From: Chloroflexota bacterium
GTDB lineage: Bacteria > Chloroflexota > Limnocylindria > QHBO01
Direction: 5' to 3'
Length of the DNA: 22,079 nucleotides
NCBI GenBank assembly: GCA_019348395.1
Contig: JAHWJN010000002.1
Location: 1 to 22,079 of the forward strand
The position numbers were made by a program, and so were the translations under genes. Shown piece after piece: positions 7,538-15,508 of this stretch. Within the stretch, counting starts at the first letter, position 1; every line of letters starts with the position of its first letter. A model generated the notes under the pieces. That model made no database searches and was not told where the DNA came from. It was given only the letters and a program-made list of their open reading frames with translations.

Positions 7538-9367
7538 ATGTGTGGCATCGTCGGATACGTCGGCCCACGTGACGCCGCGCCGATCCTGATCGAAGGGCTG
7601 CGCCGTCTCGAGTACCGCGGCTACGATTCGGCCGGGATCGCGGTGATGACCGCCAACGGCAAAGTCTTCATCGAGAAGAAGGCCGGCAAGCTCACCAACC
7701 TGACCGAGCATCTCAACGGCGACACCCCGGCCGGCGGTCCGGGCATCGGCCATACGCGCTGGGCGACCCATGGCCTTCCGAACGACACGAACGCCCATCC
7801 GCATGCCGACTGCACCGGTCAACTGGCCCTGATCCACAACGGCATCATCGAGAATTACGTCGAGATCAAGGCTCGCCTGGTGGCAGAGGGTCATCGGTTC
7901 ATCTCCGAGACCGATACCGAGGTGCTGGCCCACCTGATCGAGACGAAGTACCACGGCGACCTCGTCGAGGCCGTCCGCGCCGCTCTCGGCGAGGTGCGGG
8001 GCGCCTACGCCATCGGCGTCATGCACACCGACCATCCGGAGCGGATCGTCGGCGCCCGCATGAACGTGCCCCTCATCGTGGGACTCGGTGACGGCGAGGG
8101 CTTCCTGGCCAGCGACGTGCCGGCCATCCTGGAGCACACCAAGAACGTCGTCATCCTGCACGAGGGCGACATCGCGGACGTCACCCCCACGGGCACGCGC
8201 ATCCTGTCGCTGGACGGCACCGAGGTCCAGCGCGACACGACGGAAATTCGCTGGGACATCGAGGCCGCCGAGAAGGGCGGATTCCCACACTTCACGCTCA
8301 AGGAGATCTACGAGCAGCCGCACGCCATCCAGGAGTCGCTGCGCGGCCGGGTCGCGGCCAATGGATCGGTCCGGTTGACCGAGCTGGACGGTGTCGCCGA
8401 TCGGCTGCGCGAGATCGACCGCGTCTACATCGTCGGGTGCGGAACCGCAAGCTACGCCGCGCACGTCGCCGCCTACCTCATCCAGGAGTGGGTCGGCATC
8501 CCTGCCACGATGCAGGTCGGATCGGAGATGCGGTACAGCCCGCCACCGCTCGACGAGCGGACCCTCGTCATCGGCGTCAGCCAGTCGGGCGAGACGGCTG
8601 ACACCCTCGCGCCACTGAAGCTCGCCGCCGAGCGCGGTGCGGCGATCGTGGTCGTCACCAACGTCGTCGGCAGCGCCATCACCCGTGCCGCGGACGCGGT
8701 CTGCTACCTGCAGGCGGGCCCGGAGATCGCCGTCGCCAGCACCAAGGCGTTCGTGACGCAGGTGCTCGTGCTGCAGATGATCGCGCTTCACCTCGCAGGC
8801 CTGCGCGGCACCATGCCGTCGAACCGGATCCGCACCTACGGACTGGCGCTTCGGACGCTGCCCCGTTTGGCGGCGCAGACGCTCAAGCTCGCGCCGCAGA
8901 TCAAGAAGTTGGCGCAGCGCTTCGCCGGCGCCCGGGACTTCATCTTCATCGGTCGTGGCGTCGGCTTCCCGATCGCGATGGAGGGGGCGTTGAAGCTCAA
9001 GGAGCTCAGCTACGTCCACGCCGAGGGGTATGCCGCCGGCGAGCTCAAGCACGGACCGATTGCGCTGCTCGATCCGGAGACGCCCCTCGTGGCGATCGCC
9101 ACCCAGGGCGCGATCTACGAGAAGGTGGCCAGCAATGTGGCGGAGGCACGCGCGCGTTCGGCGCCGGTGATCGCGATCGCGACCGAGGGCGACGATCAGA
9201 TCGATCACTACGCGCAGGACGTGATCTACGTGCCGGAGACACCCGAGGCCATCAGCCCGGTGATCGCCGTCCTGCCGCTGCAGATTCTCGCCTACGAGAT
9301 TGCTGTGGCCCGGGGCACCGACGTCGACCAGCCGAGGAACCTGGCCAAGTCGGTCACGGTCGAGTAG
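7538..9367 (+). CDS. glmS: Glutamine--fructose-6-phosphate aminotransferase (isomerising)
   Basis: GlmS makes glucosamine-6-phosphate from fructose-6-phosphate and glutamine, the first committed step to UDP-GlcNAc. The 609-residue product has the expected length. The N-terminal class II glutaminase starts MCGIVGYVG, with Cys2 as nucleophile, and shows YRGYDSAGIA, GHTRWATHG and HNGIIENY. Two SIS sugar-isomerase domains follow (about 285-425 and 460-600), with GCGTASYA, VSQSGETADT, EGYAAGELKHGP and the typical terminus LAKSVTVE. The strongest Shine-Dalgarno in the window, AGGAGGG (7527-7533), precedes the ATG. The 25-nt gap after glmM is too short for a glmS ribozyme. Together with glmM it supplies wall precursors next to the c-di-AMP genes. 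Confidence 0.98.
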   Translation: MCGIVGYVGPRDAAPILIEGLRRLEYRGYDSAGIAVMTANGKVFIEKKAGKLTNLTEHLNGDTPAGGPGIGHTRWATHGLPNDTNAHPHADCTGQLALIHNGIIENYVEIKARLVAEGHRFISETDTEVLAHLIETKYHGDLVEAVRAALGEVRGAYAIGVMHTDHPERIVGARMNVPLIVGLGDGEGFLASDVPAILEHTKNVVILHEGDIADVTPTGTRILSLDGTEVQRDTTEIRWDIEAAEKGGFPHFTLKEIYEQPHAIQESLRGRVAANGSVRLTELDGVADRLREIDRVYIVGCGTASYAAHVAAYLIQEWVGIPATMQVGSEMRYSPPPLDERTLVIGVSQSGETADTLAPLKLAAERGAAIVVVTNVVGSAITRAADAVCYLQAGPEIAVASTKAFVTQVLVLQMIALHLAGLRGTMPSNRIRTYGLALRTLPRLAAQTLKLAPQIKKLAQRFAGARDFIFIGRGVGFPIAMEGALKLKELSYVHAEGYAAGELKHGPIALLDPETPLVAIATQGAIYEKVASNVAEARARSAPVIAIATEGDDQIDHYAQDVIYVPETPEAISPVIAVLPLQILAYEIAVARGTDVDQPRNLAKSVTVE

Positions 9368-9385
9368 GGCGGCCCGGCCCTCCCG

Positions 9386-9781
9386 ATGAGCCGCCACGAG
9401 ATCGGCATCGACCTGATCGACATCGACCGCATCGTGGGCGTCCTCGGACGCTTTCCGGACCGCTTCCGGACCCGGGTCCTGACCGAGAGCGAGCAACGCT
9501 ACTGTGGCCGGCGCGTCGAGCGCATTGCCGGGCGCTGGGCGGCGAAGGAGGCGATCAGCAAGGTCCTGGGACTCGGCGTGCGGGGCGTCGGCTGGCGAGA
9601 GATCGAGATCCTGCCGAATCGTGCCGGGGCCCCCCGGGTCACGCTGCACGCGCGCGCCGCGCGCCGCGCTCAGGCCATGGGCCTCGACGAGGTCAGCGTC
9701 TCCATCTCGCATGAGCGCCGGATGGCGGTCGCCGTGGCGGTGGCCCATCGGCCCCACCCGCCGGACGGCCACCCGCGATGA
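9386..9781 (+). CDS. acpS: Holo-[acyl-carrier-protein] synthase
   Basis: AcpS transfers 4'-phosphopantetheine from CoA to apo-ACP, activating it for fatty-acid synthesis. The 131-residue protein has the Mg-binding D9 in GIDLIDIDRI and E55 in AGRWAAKEAISK, followed by the usual GVGWREIEI and SVSISHERRMAVAVAVA segments. A short, His/Pro-rich tail (HRPHPPDGHPR) extends beyond the domain, probably because the reading frame runs to the overlapping nnrD start. No strong Shine-Dalgarno is seen; AGGGCGG lies 13 nt upstream. AcpS followed by an NAD(P)H-hydrate dehydratase and alanine racemase is a gene order seen in many bacteria, which supports all three calls. Confidence 0.95.
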   Translation: MSRHEIGIDLIDIDRIVGVLGRFPDRFRTRVLTESEQRYCGRRVERIAGRWAAKEAISKVLGLGVRGVGWREIEILPNRAGAPRVTLHARAARRAQAMGLDEVSVSISHERRMAVAVAVAHRPHPPDGHPR

Positions 9782-10668
9782 GCGTCGGGATGATCAGCGA
9801 CGCCTGGGTCGCGGAGCATCTGCCCGCGCGGCCTGATCGCGCGCACAAGGGAACGTTCGGTCGCGTGCTCGTCGTCGGGGGTTCGATCGACTATCCGGGC
9901 GCGGCCCTGCTCACCGCGCTCGGCGCCATGCGCGCCGGAGCCGGGGTCGTCCGGATCGCCGCAGCGGACTCGGTCGTCGAGCGGCTCGCCGGCCGCGTTC
10001 CGGAGGTGACGTGGATGTCGCTGGACGAGGAGGCGCCGGGGCTGATCGCGCCCGGCGGCTGGCGGCGGGTGACGAGCGAGGCGCCGGGCTTCGACGCCGC
10101 CGTGATCGGGCCCGGGTTGGGCCGCCAGCCGGCCACCCAGCGCCGCACGCGCCAGCTCGTGGAAGCGCTGCGCATTCCGGCCGTGGTGGACGCGGACGGC
10201 CTGAACGCCCTCGCCGCCGGCTCGCGGTGGTGGCGGGGGATCCGCGCGACGCTGGTGCTGACCCCGCATCCGGCCGAGTTCGCCCGACTGACCGGCGCCG
10301 ACGCGCCGGACGACGACGACGATCGACGGGGCGCTGCGGCGCTCGAGGCAGCGCGCGACTGGGCGCAGGTTGTCGTGTTGAAGGGTGCTCACTCCGTGGT
10401 GGCGGCGCCGGACGGCACGGTGCTGCGCTCCGACGTCGCCACCCCGGCCCTCGCGACCGCGGGCAGCGGTGACGTCCTGGCCGGGGCGATCGGCGCGCTG
10501 CTGGCCGGCGGCGCCGGGCCGCTCGAGGCGGCGGCCTGCGGCGTGGCGATCCACGGGGCCGCCGGACTCCTGGTCGCCGACCGGCTGGGACGCGCCGGGG
10601 CGATGGCGACCGACATCGCCTCCCACCTTCCCGAAGCGATGGAGCGACTCCGGACCGGCCGCGGCTGA
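9778..10668 (+). CDS. nnrD: ADP/ATP-dependent (S)-NAD(P)H-hydrate dehydratase (YjeF C-domain)
   Basis: This enzyme repairs hydrated NADH or NADPH by dehydrating the S epimer with nucleotide hydrolysis. The 296-residue protein is a ribokinase-fold YjeF C-terminal domain: HKGTFGRVLVVGGS near residue 22, VIGPGLG, DADGLNAL, LTPHPAEFARL, LKGAHSVVA and ATAGSGDVLAG, with the catalytic base D232 in the AGSGD loop. The N-terminal epimerase domain of bifunctional Nnr proteins is absent and no separate epimerase is in this window. An acidic run of five Asp lies near residues 179-183. The start overlaps the acpS stop as ATGA, and the stop overlaps the alr start by one base (TGATG). Confidence 0.93.
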   Translation: MSVGMISDAWVAEHLPARPDRAHKGTFGRVLVVGGSIDYPGAALLTALGAMRAGAGVVRIAAADSVVERLAGRVPEVTWMSLDEEAPGLIAPGGWRRVTSEAPGFDAAVIGPGLGRQPATQRRTRQLVEALRIPAVVDADGLNALAAGSRWWRGIRATLVLTPHPAEFARLTGADAPDDDDDRRGAAALEAARDWAQVVVLKGAHSVVAAPDGTVLRSDVATPALATAGSGDVLAGAIGALLAGGAGPLEAAACGVAIHGAAGLLVADRLGRAGAMATDIASHLPEAMERLRTGRG

Positions 10669-11798
10669 TGAGCTCGACCCGCAGCCCGCACCGGGCCTGG
10701 ATCGAGGTCGACCATGCCGCGATCCGGCACAACCTCGCGGCGATCCGTGGGGCGGTCGGTGACGCCGCGGTGATCGGCGTCGTCAAGGCCAACGCCTACG
10801 GGCACGGGGACGTGGCGGTCGCCGCCACGCTCGTGGGTGCGGGCGTCGAGCGCCTGGCGGTCGCGACGGTCGGCGAGGCCCGCCGGCTGCGCGAGTCGGG
10901 GATCGAGGTGCCCATCCTCCTCCTGTGGGGGATCGGCCCCGAGGAGGCCGCCGACGTGGCGGCGCTGGAGCTGGAGCCGATCGCCTACGACCGTCGAGTC
11001 GTGGAGTGGCTGGAGACGGCCGCCGGTGACCGGCGCATCGGCGTCCATCTGAAGATCGACACCGGGCTCGGACGGCAGGGGATCGGCGCGGAGGATGCGG
11101 TGTCGCTGGCCACGTCGATCTCGCGCAGCTCCCGGCTGTGGCTGGCCGGCACGATGAGCCACCTGGCGGTCGCCGGGGAGGACGACGCCCACACCGATCA
11201 GCAAATCGTGCGACTGGCCCGGACGCTCGACACGATGCGCTCGTCGGGCATCGACCCGGGCCTGGTCCACGTCAGCGCCAGCTCGGGGATCCTGGCCGGC
11301 GTCGGCGGGCTCGCCGATGCCGTGCGACCGGGGATCATGCTGTACGGCCTGCTGCCGGCCGGCGTGCACGCGACCACGGACCTCGGTCCGCTCCGCCCCG
11401 CGCTCAGCCTGCGGGCGCGCCCGCTGCGGCTGTTCGAGCTGGCCGCCGGTGAGGGGATCGGCTACGGGCTGCGCTTCCGGGCGCGGCGGGCGACCCGGAT
11501 CGCCACGCTGGGGATCGGCTACGGCGATGGCTGGCCGCGCTCCCACGCCAACAACGGATCCGTGCTGGTTCGCGGACAGCGCGCGCCGATCGTGGGCGCG
11601 GTGAGCATGGACGGCCTGACCGTCGATCTGGGCCAGATCGCTGGTGTAACCTACGACGACGAGTTCGTCCTCATCGGCGAGCAGGCGGGGGCGCGGATCA
11701 CCGCGGACGAGGTCGCCGAGGAGCGGCGGACGATCAACTACGAGGTCACGACCGCGCTGCGCGATCGGCTGCCCCGACTCCATCTCGGGGCGGAGTGA
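10668..11798 (+). CDS. alr: Alanine racemase
   Basis: Alr interconverts L- and D-alanine with pyridoxal phosphate, feeding peptidoglycan synthesis. The 376-residue product matches the usual length. The PLP lysine is K40 in VVKANAYGHG, and the second catalytic base is Y266 in GIGYGLRF. Further fold-III signatures are LKIDTGLGRQG, the SHLAVAGEDD loop, VRPGIMLYG, GIGYGDGWPR and VSMDGLTVDLG. The ATG shares one base with the nnrD stop, so translation is likely coupled. A 36-nt gap follows before the macro-domain gene, with no clear terminator. The call is firm from motifs and from the acpS-nnrD-alr order. Confidence 0.97.
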   Translation: MSSTRSPHRAWIEVDHAAIRHNLAAIRGAVGDAAVIGVVKANAYGHGDVAVAATLVGAGVERLAVATVGEARRLRESGIEVPILLLWGIGPEEAADVAALELEPIAYDRRVVEWLETAAGDRRIGVHLKIDTGLGRQGIGAEDAVSLATSISRSSRLWLAGTMSHLAVAGEDDAHTDQQIVRLARTLDTMRSSGIDPGLVHVSASSGILAGVGGLADAVRPGIMLYGLLPAGVHATTDLGPLRPALSLRARPLRLFELAAGEGIGYGLRFRARRATRIATLGIGYGDGWPRSHANNGSVLVRGQRAPIVGAVSMDGLTVDLGQIAGVTYDDEFVLIGEQAGARITADEVAEERRTINYEVTTALRDRLPRLHLGAE

Positions 11799-11834
11799 TC
11801 GGTCGGACGCGGCCGGAGCGCACGAAGGGCACCG

Positions 11835-12353
11835 ATGGCTCCACCGATCGAGATCGACGTCTGGCAGGGAGACCTCGCTGAGCTGGAGGTCGATGCCCTG
11901 GTGGTGTCGGCGACCGAGACCCTCTTCATGACCGCCGGGCCGGCCGCGGCCGTCAAGCGTCACGGCGGGGAGGAGATCGAGCGGGCTGCGGTCGACCAGG
12001 GTCCGGTGCCGACCGGAATGGCGATCGTCACGCACGCCGGGTCGCTCGCGGCGGGCTACGTCATCCACGCGGTGGCCGTCGGGCACGATCGCATCCCCGA
12101 CCCGGAGCGGCTCACCGCGGCCGTCCGGGCCGCGCTGGCGTTCGCAGTGCCACTCCAGCTTCGCCGCATCGCCGTGGCGCTGCCGGGCATCGAATTCGGC
12201 GCCTTCACGGTCGACGACGCCGCGCGCCTGCTGATCGAGTCGCTGCGCACGACCGACGCGCCGCTCGAGTCGGTCGTGGTCACCACCATCCATGCCCACG
12301 AGACCGAGGCGGTCCGTGCCGCGCTCGTCCACGCCGGCAGCCCGGCGGCATGA
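11835..12353 (+). CDS. Divergent macro-domain protein
   Basis: The 172-residue protein resembles a stand-alone macro domain. It opens with IDVWQGDLAELEVDALVVSA, like the QGDIT..VDAIVNAAN start of macro domains, followed by a helix containing AAVKRHGGEEIERAA, then VPTGMAIVT and GYVIHAV, matching the P-x-G-x-A-x-x-T and I-H-x-V strands. Macro domains bind or hydrolyse ADP-ribose derivatives. The usual ligand-binding NAAN is replaced by VSATET and the GGG loop by TAGP, so classical ADP-ribose binding or hydrolase activity may be lost or altered. GAAGGG lies 6-7 nt before the ATG. The stop overlaps the next small ORF as ATGA, tying the gene to the downstream membrane cluster. The fold is likely; the ligand is unknown. 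Confidence 0.75.
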   Translation: MAPPIEIDVWQGDLAELEVDALVVSATETLFMTAGPAAAVKRHGGEEIERAAVDQGPVPTGMAIVTHAGSLAAGYVIHAVAVGHDRIPDPERLTAAVRAALAFAVPLQLRRIAVALPGIEFGAFTVDDAARLLIESLRTTDAPLESVVVTTIHAHETEAVRAALVHAGSPAA

Positions 12354-12601
12354 GTCCGACGCCCGAGCGACGGCTGGCGTCCCGCCTCCGACGTCGTGGC
12401 CTCGATGCCCCGGCGCGGCTGCTCGCGGATGCGCATCGGCCGCTCGCGCCGCTGCTCGCGGATCTCGGCGCCGCGGTCGGCCCGCTGCTCGGCGCAGCCG
12501 GGATGAGCGGTGCGGCACGGTTGCTGTCACAGGAGCGACCACTCGATGCGCTGATCGAGGCACTCGACGCCGGCGAGGACCACGATGTCCGATCCAGGTG
12601 A
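12350..12601 (+). CDS. Small hypothetical protein (83 aa)
   Basis: I do not recognise this protein. It is 83 residues, rich in Ala, Leu and Arg, and looks helical without an obvious membrane segment. It begins with a basic stretch (ERRLASRLRRRGLDAPARLL), then a Leu/Ala helix with HRPLAPLLADLG and GPLLGAAG, and ends acidic (LIEALDAGEDHD). The case for a real gene is positional: its ATG overlaps the macro-gene stop as ATGA, its end overlaps the next start by 17 nt, and it fills the only space between two coupled genes. It could be a small adaptor of the membrane cluster, but nothing in the sequence proves that. Confidence 0.6.
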   Translation: MSPTPERRLASRLRRRGLDAPARLLADAHRPLAPLLADLGAAVGPLLGAAGMSGAARLLSQERPLDALIEALDAGEDHDVRSR

Positions 12602-13433
12602 TCTGCTCGGCGGCCTGATCCGGTTCGTCGGAGAGATCCTGGGTCGCTCGGCGCTGCGCTTCGAGATCGGTCCGACCCTGGTCGTGCTGGGCGTCCTCCT
12701 CGTCCTCCTGCAGCTCATCGCGCGGCCGGTGAGCCGCTGGACGACTCGCGACACCGGCGGCCTTGCCGGCATCGGGCGTGCCATGGCGCTCGCCGCGGAG
12801 GCCGGCACCGACGCCGTGGTCTCGCTCGGGACCGCCGGTCTTGCCCGGGCCACCGATGCGACGGCCCGGCTGCAGACGCTTGCCGCGCTCCCGCTGCTCG
12901 GCCACGTCGGACGAGCCGCCGCCCGCAGCGGCGTGCCGCTTCGCGTCCTCACCAACGACCCGTTCGCCGCCGCCGCCGCGGCGGCCACCGTCGAATCGGC
13001 TCATGCGAGCACGGCCACCCGCGAGCGGAGTGTGCGATCGCGGACGGTGTTCGTGGGCGAGGGACGTTCGGTGCCCGCCGGCCTGGCGCTGACGACGACC
13101 GCCCGCCCCGCAGCCGCGTTCGCGTTCGGGAGCCTGCGCGAGGAGGCACAGCTTCATCTCGAAGGCCTGGGCGCGGGGGCCGGCTCGCTCACATCGGGCA
13201 GCGCGGAGGCGGCGCAGTCCCCGACCCTGCTGCTGGCGTCGCCGGCCGCGCTCATCGGCCCGGAGCTGTACCAGGCTCCCGCGGACCTGCGCGCTGACGT
13301 GGTGGAGCGCACGGCGGTGCTGGCAGCGAACCGTCTGATCGGGCTCGCCGTGCTCGCGCTCGCGGTCGGCGCGATCCTCGGCTTTGCCGTCGGCTTCGAT
13401 CCGGCCGACCTGCTGGGGATCGAGCGCCGGTGA
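12585..13433 (+). CDS. Two-TM membrane protein resembling DUF6754
   Basis: The 282-residue protein has membrane segments at about residues 29-50 and 246-268, enclosing a soluble domain of roughly 190 residues. That domain contains GTDAVVSLGTAGL, TDATARLQTLAALPLLGHVGRAAARSG, a DPFAAAAAAATVESAH segment and SLREEAQLHLEG. From memory this pattern resembles the DUF6754 family found in Chloroflexota; that is recollection, not a search. No catalytic motif is evident. The ATG lies 17 nt inside the preceding small ORF, with GAGGA upstream, and its stop overlaps the next gene's GTG as GTGA. The role is unknown. It is the first membrane protein of a tightly coupled cluster that ends with the MutL-like ATPase and the KOW-like protein. 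Confidence 0.75.
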   Translation: MSDPGDLLGGLIRFVGEILGRSALRFEIGPTLVVLGVLLVLLQLIARPVSRWTTRDTGGLAGIGRAMALAAEAGTDAVVSLGTAGLARATDATARLQTLAALPLLGHVGRAAARSGVPLRVLTNDPFAAAAAAATVESAHASTATRERSVRSRTVFVGEGRSVPAGLALTTTARPAAAFAFGSLREEAQLHLEGLGAGAGSLTSGSAEAAQSPTLLLASPAALIGPELYQAPADLRADVVERTAVLAANRLIGLAVLALAVGAILGFAVGFDPADLLGIERR

Positions 13434-14047
13434 GGCATCCGGGCCTCGCGGCGCTCGTCCTCGTCGTCGGGCTGCTGCTGCTCGCCGACGCCCTCGTGGT
13501 GAACTCCTCGCTCGCCGAGCTGGCCGATCTCGTGGTGCGCGCGGCCATCCTGGTGGCGGCCGGAGCCGCACTGGCAGGGGTGGCGTCGCTGGCCCTGCGA
13601 CGCGGTGGGGACTTGTGGCGGCGGCGTGGGGACCCCGTCGGCGCCGTGCTGGTGATCGGGGGCATGGCCGCCGTCCTGGTGGCGGGCCTTCGCCCCGGGG
13701 GTGAGGGCGCGGCGGACCCCGCGGTCGGATGGATGGTGGCGGCGCTCATCGTACCCATCGGCGCCAGCCTGTTCGGGCTCCTCTTCGTCAGCACGCTGGC
13801 CGCGTCGCGTCGGTCGGTGGCGGCGCGGCGCCCGGAGGCGTACGTTCTCGTCGGCGTCGCGATGGTGACGCTCGTCCTGCTGCTGCCGCTGGGCGGGACG
13901 GTGGGCGCATGGCTGGCCGATGCCGCGAGCTGGACGCTGCTCGTGCCGATCGGCGCAGTGCTCCGTGGGCTCCTGATCGGGATCGCGCTCGTCGCGGCGG
14001 TGGTCGCCGCTCGGACCGTGCTCGGGATCGGCGGGGCCGATGAGTAA
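13430..14047 (+). CDS. Polytopic membrane protein of unknown function (205 aa)
   Basis: The product is mostly membrane: hydrophobic segments at about residues 5-24, 32-56, 69-88, 101-125, 138-158 and 172-198 suggest six helices. No transporter signature or catalytic motif was recognised. Arg-rich turns (RRGGDLWRRRGD near 58-68 and ASRRSVAARRPE near 125-136) probably face the cytoplasm. The GTG start overlaps the upstream stop as GTGA, and the stop lies 8 nt inside the next gene. It probably forms a complex with its coupled neighbours; this rests on gene arrangement only. Confidence 0.75.
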   Translation: MRHPGLAALVLVVGLLLLADALVVNSSLAELADLVVRAAILVAAGAALAGVASLALRRGGDLWRRRGDPVGAVLVIGGMAAVLVAGLRPGGEGAADPAVGWMVAALIVPIGASLFGLLFVSTLAASRRSVAARRPEAYVLVGVAMVTLVLLLPLGGTVGAWLADAASWTLLVPIGAVLRGLLIGIALVAAVVAARTVLGIGGADE

Positions 14048-14867
14048 GCGAGCGCTGCTCCACCGGGGCGCGCCGCTGGTCCTCGTGGCGCTGCTGGCGG
14101 TGGCGATACTGCTGCCGCTCGATGACGTGCTGCGGCTGGAGTCCGGTGACGAGACGGTGAGCGCACGCTGGAGCGATGCGCTCGACGGGCTGCCCGAGGA
14201 GTCCGGCATCCTGGTCGCGTTCGACGCCGACCTCGGGACGTATGCCGAGATCCGGCCCACGGTCCGCGTGCTGCTGGCCGACCTGCTCGACCGTGGCGGG
14301 CAGCTCGCGTTCGTGAGCCTCACGCCGGAGGGTCGGGCCCTCGCGGTGGCCGAGCTGGGCCGGCTCGCCCGGGCCGACGTGAATCCCCGCCGACTCGCCG
14401 ACTTCGGCTTTCTGCCCGGCGCCGAGGCCGCGCTCGTGCAGCTGACCCGCGAGTTCCCGGAGCCGATCGACGACACCGCGTTCGGCCGTGGCATCGCCGA
14501 GGGCGGGTTCGACCGGGTCGACGCGATCCTGGTCGTCGGCGGCAACGACCTCGGGCCGCGCAGCTGGGTCGAGCAGGTCGCGCCGCGCGTCGACGACGTG
14601 CCGATCCTCGCCGTGGCACCCACCGTCCTGCTGCCGGAGCTGATTCCCTACACCGCCACCGGCCAGCTCGAGGCACTCGTCGCCACGCCGCGGGACGGCG
14701 CGGCCTACCGCGCTTCGGTCGACCTCGAGAATGGACAACGGCTCGTGCCGGACGAGGGTCCGTCGGTCGCGGCGCTGGTGGTGGGGATCCTGGCCGCCGT
14801 GCTGCTGCTGGCGCAGTCGCTGGCCGGGCCGCTGCTTCGGCCGAGGGGCGCGGAGAGCGCGCGGTGA
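14040..14867 (+). CDS. Membrane-anchored protein with a Rossmann-like soluble domain (275 aa)
   Basis: One hydrophobic segment near the N-terminus (about residues 10-28) and one near the C-terminus (about 242-266) flank a domain of about 200 residues. The N-terminal basic residues (MSKR) and C-terminal basic tail (LRPRGAESAR) predict both ends inside and the domain outside the membrane. The domain alternates strands and helices: GILVAFDADLG, then GGQLAFVSLTPEGRAL, VDAILVVGGNDLGPRSWVEQ, VPILAVAPTVLLPELIPY and a closing TGQLEALVATPRDGAAY. This alpha/beta layout is Rossmann- or vWA-like, but no metal-binding or nucleotide motif is certain. It overlaps the previous gene by 8 nt and the next as GTGA. 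I do not recognise a named family. Confidence 0.75.
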   Translation: MSKRALLHRGAPLVLVALLAVAILLPLDDVLRLESGDETVSARWSDALDGLPEESGILVAFDADLGTYAEIRPTVRVLLADLLDRGGQLAFVSLTPEGRALAVAELGRLARADVNPRRLADFGFLPGAEAALVQLTREFPEPIDDTAFGRGIAEGGFDRVDAILVVGGNDLGPRSWVEQVAPRVDDVPILAVAPTVLLPELIPYTATGQLEALVATPRDGAAYRASVDLENGQRLVPDEGPSVAALVVGILAAVLLLAQSLAGPLLRPRGAESAR

Positions 14868-15508
14868 ACGGGTTCTTCGGGACGGACGGCGCGGACGTCA
14901 TGGCGACCTGGGTGGCTGCCGGCATGACCCTGATCGTGCTCGGCGGCATGTTCGGCGAACGCCGGGCGTTCGGCTGGACCCAGCACCTGTTCGCCGGTCT
15001 GCTGACAGGGTTTCTGGCCCTGGTGGCGGTGACCGAGGTGCTGGTTCCCTGGCTGCTCGCCCCGCTCGTCGCCGATCCGGGAGGGCGACCCGAACTCTGG
15101 CTGGCCCTCGCCCTCGTCGGCTCGGCGGCAGGGGTCCCGTGGCTGCCGCGGCCGGTCACCGCCGTGCCGCTGTCGATCGCAATCGGCGCGCTCGCCGCCT
15201 TCGCACTGGTCGGGGCAGTGGTGGGCACGCTGCTGCCGCAGCTGGTCGTCACGGCACCGGTCCCCGGCGACACCGGGCTCGCAACGGGGATCGGCATCGC
15301 GGCGGCCGTGGTGACCGCACTGGTGCTGCTCAGCTTCCTGCACGGCGGCCCGCGCGGGCGCGGCATCGGAATCGCCGTGAGCGTCGGGCGATGGCTGCTG
15401 CTGGCCGGCATCGGCGGTTGGCTCGGCTACCTGCTCTTCTCGCGCCTGATCCTCCTCGTCGATCGCATCGGCTTTCTTCTGTTCGAGTGGCTTGGGGTGG
15501 GCCGATGA
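14864..15508 (+). CDS. Polytopic membrane protein of unknown function (214 aa)
   Basis: About six hydrophobic helices are visible, at roughly residues 15-27, 38-65, 80-95, 98-125, 138-160 and 170-205. A short loop LHGGPRGRG before the last helices is positively charged and probably cytoplasmic. No signature motif was recognised. It starts at GTG 14864, overlapping the upstream stop as GTGA, and ends in ATGA shared with the MutL-like gene. Its size and layout resemble the other polytopic protein at 13430, and the two may be partners or distant relatives, although I saw no clear sequence similarity. Confidence 0.75.
   Translation: MNGFFGTDGADVMATWVAAGMTLIVLGGMFGERRAFGWTQHLFAGLLTGFLALVAVTEVLVPWLLAPLVADPGGRPELWLALALVGSAAGVPWLPRPVTAVPLSIAIGALAAFALVGAVVGTLLPQLVVTAPVPGDTGLATGIGIAAAVVTALVLLSFLHGGPRGRGIGIAVSVGRWLLLAGIGGWLGYLLFSRLILLVDRIGFLLFEWLGVGR

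Noticed and set aside
7430..9772. A 780-codon open frame on the minus strand
   Set aside because: It lies opposite glmS and acpS, both unambiguous, and has no recognisable domain. It is a high-GC shadow frame.
11647..11652. TAACCT as an internal promoter in alr
   Set aside because: It is a single hexamer with no TGn extension or -35, located in codons for a conserved VTYDDE segment.
10389..13571. A 1060-codon open frame on the minus strand
   Set aside because: It runs antisense to nnrD, alr, macro and membrane genes that have strong motifs or coupling. Its product is a low-complexity Arg/Gly/Pro-rich string, the usual result of few stops in a 70% GC genome.
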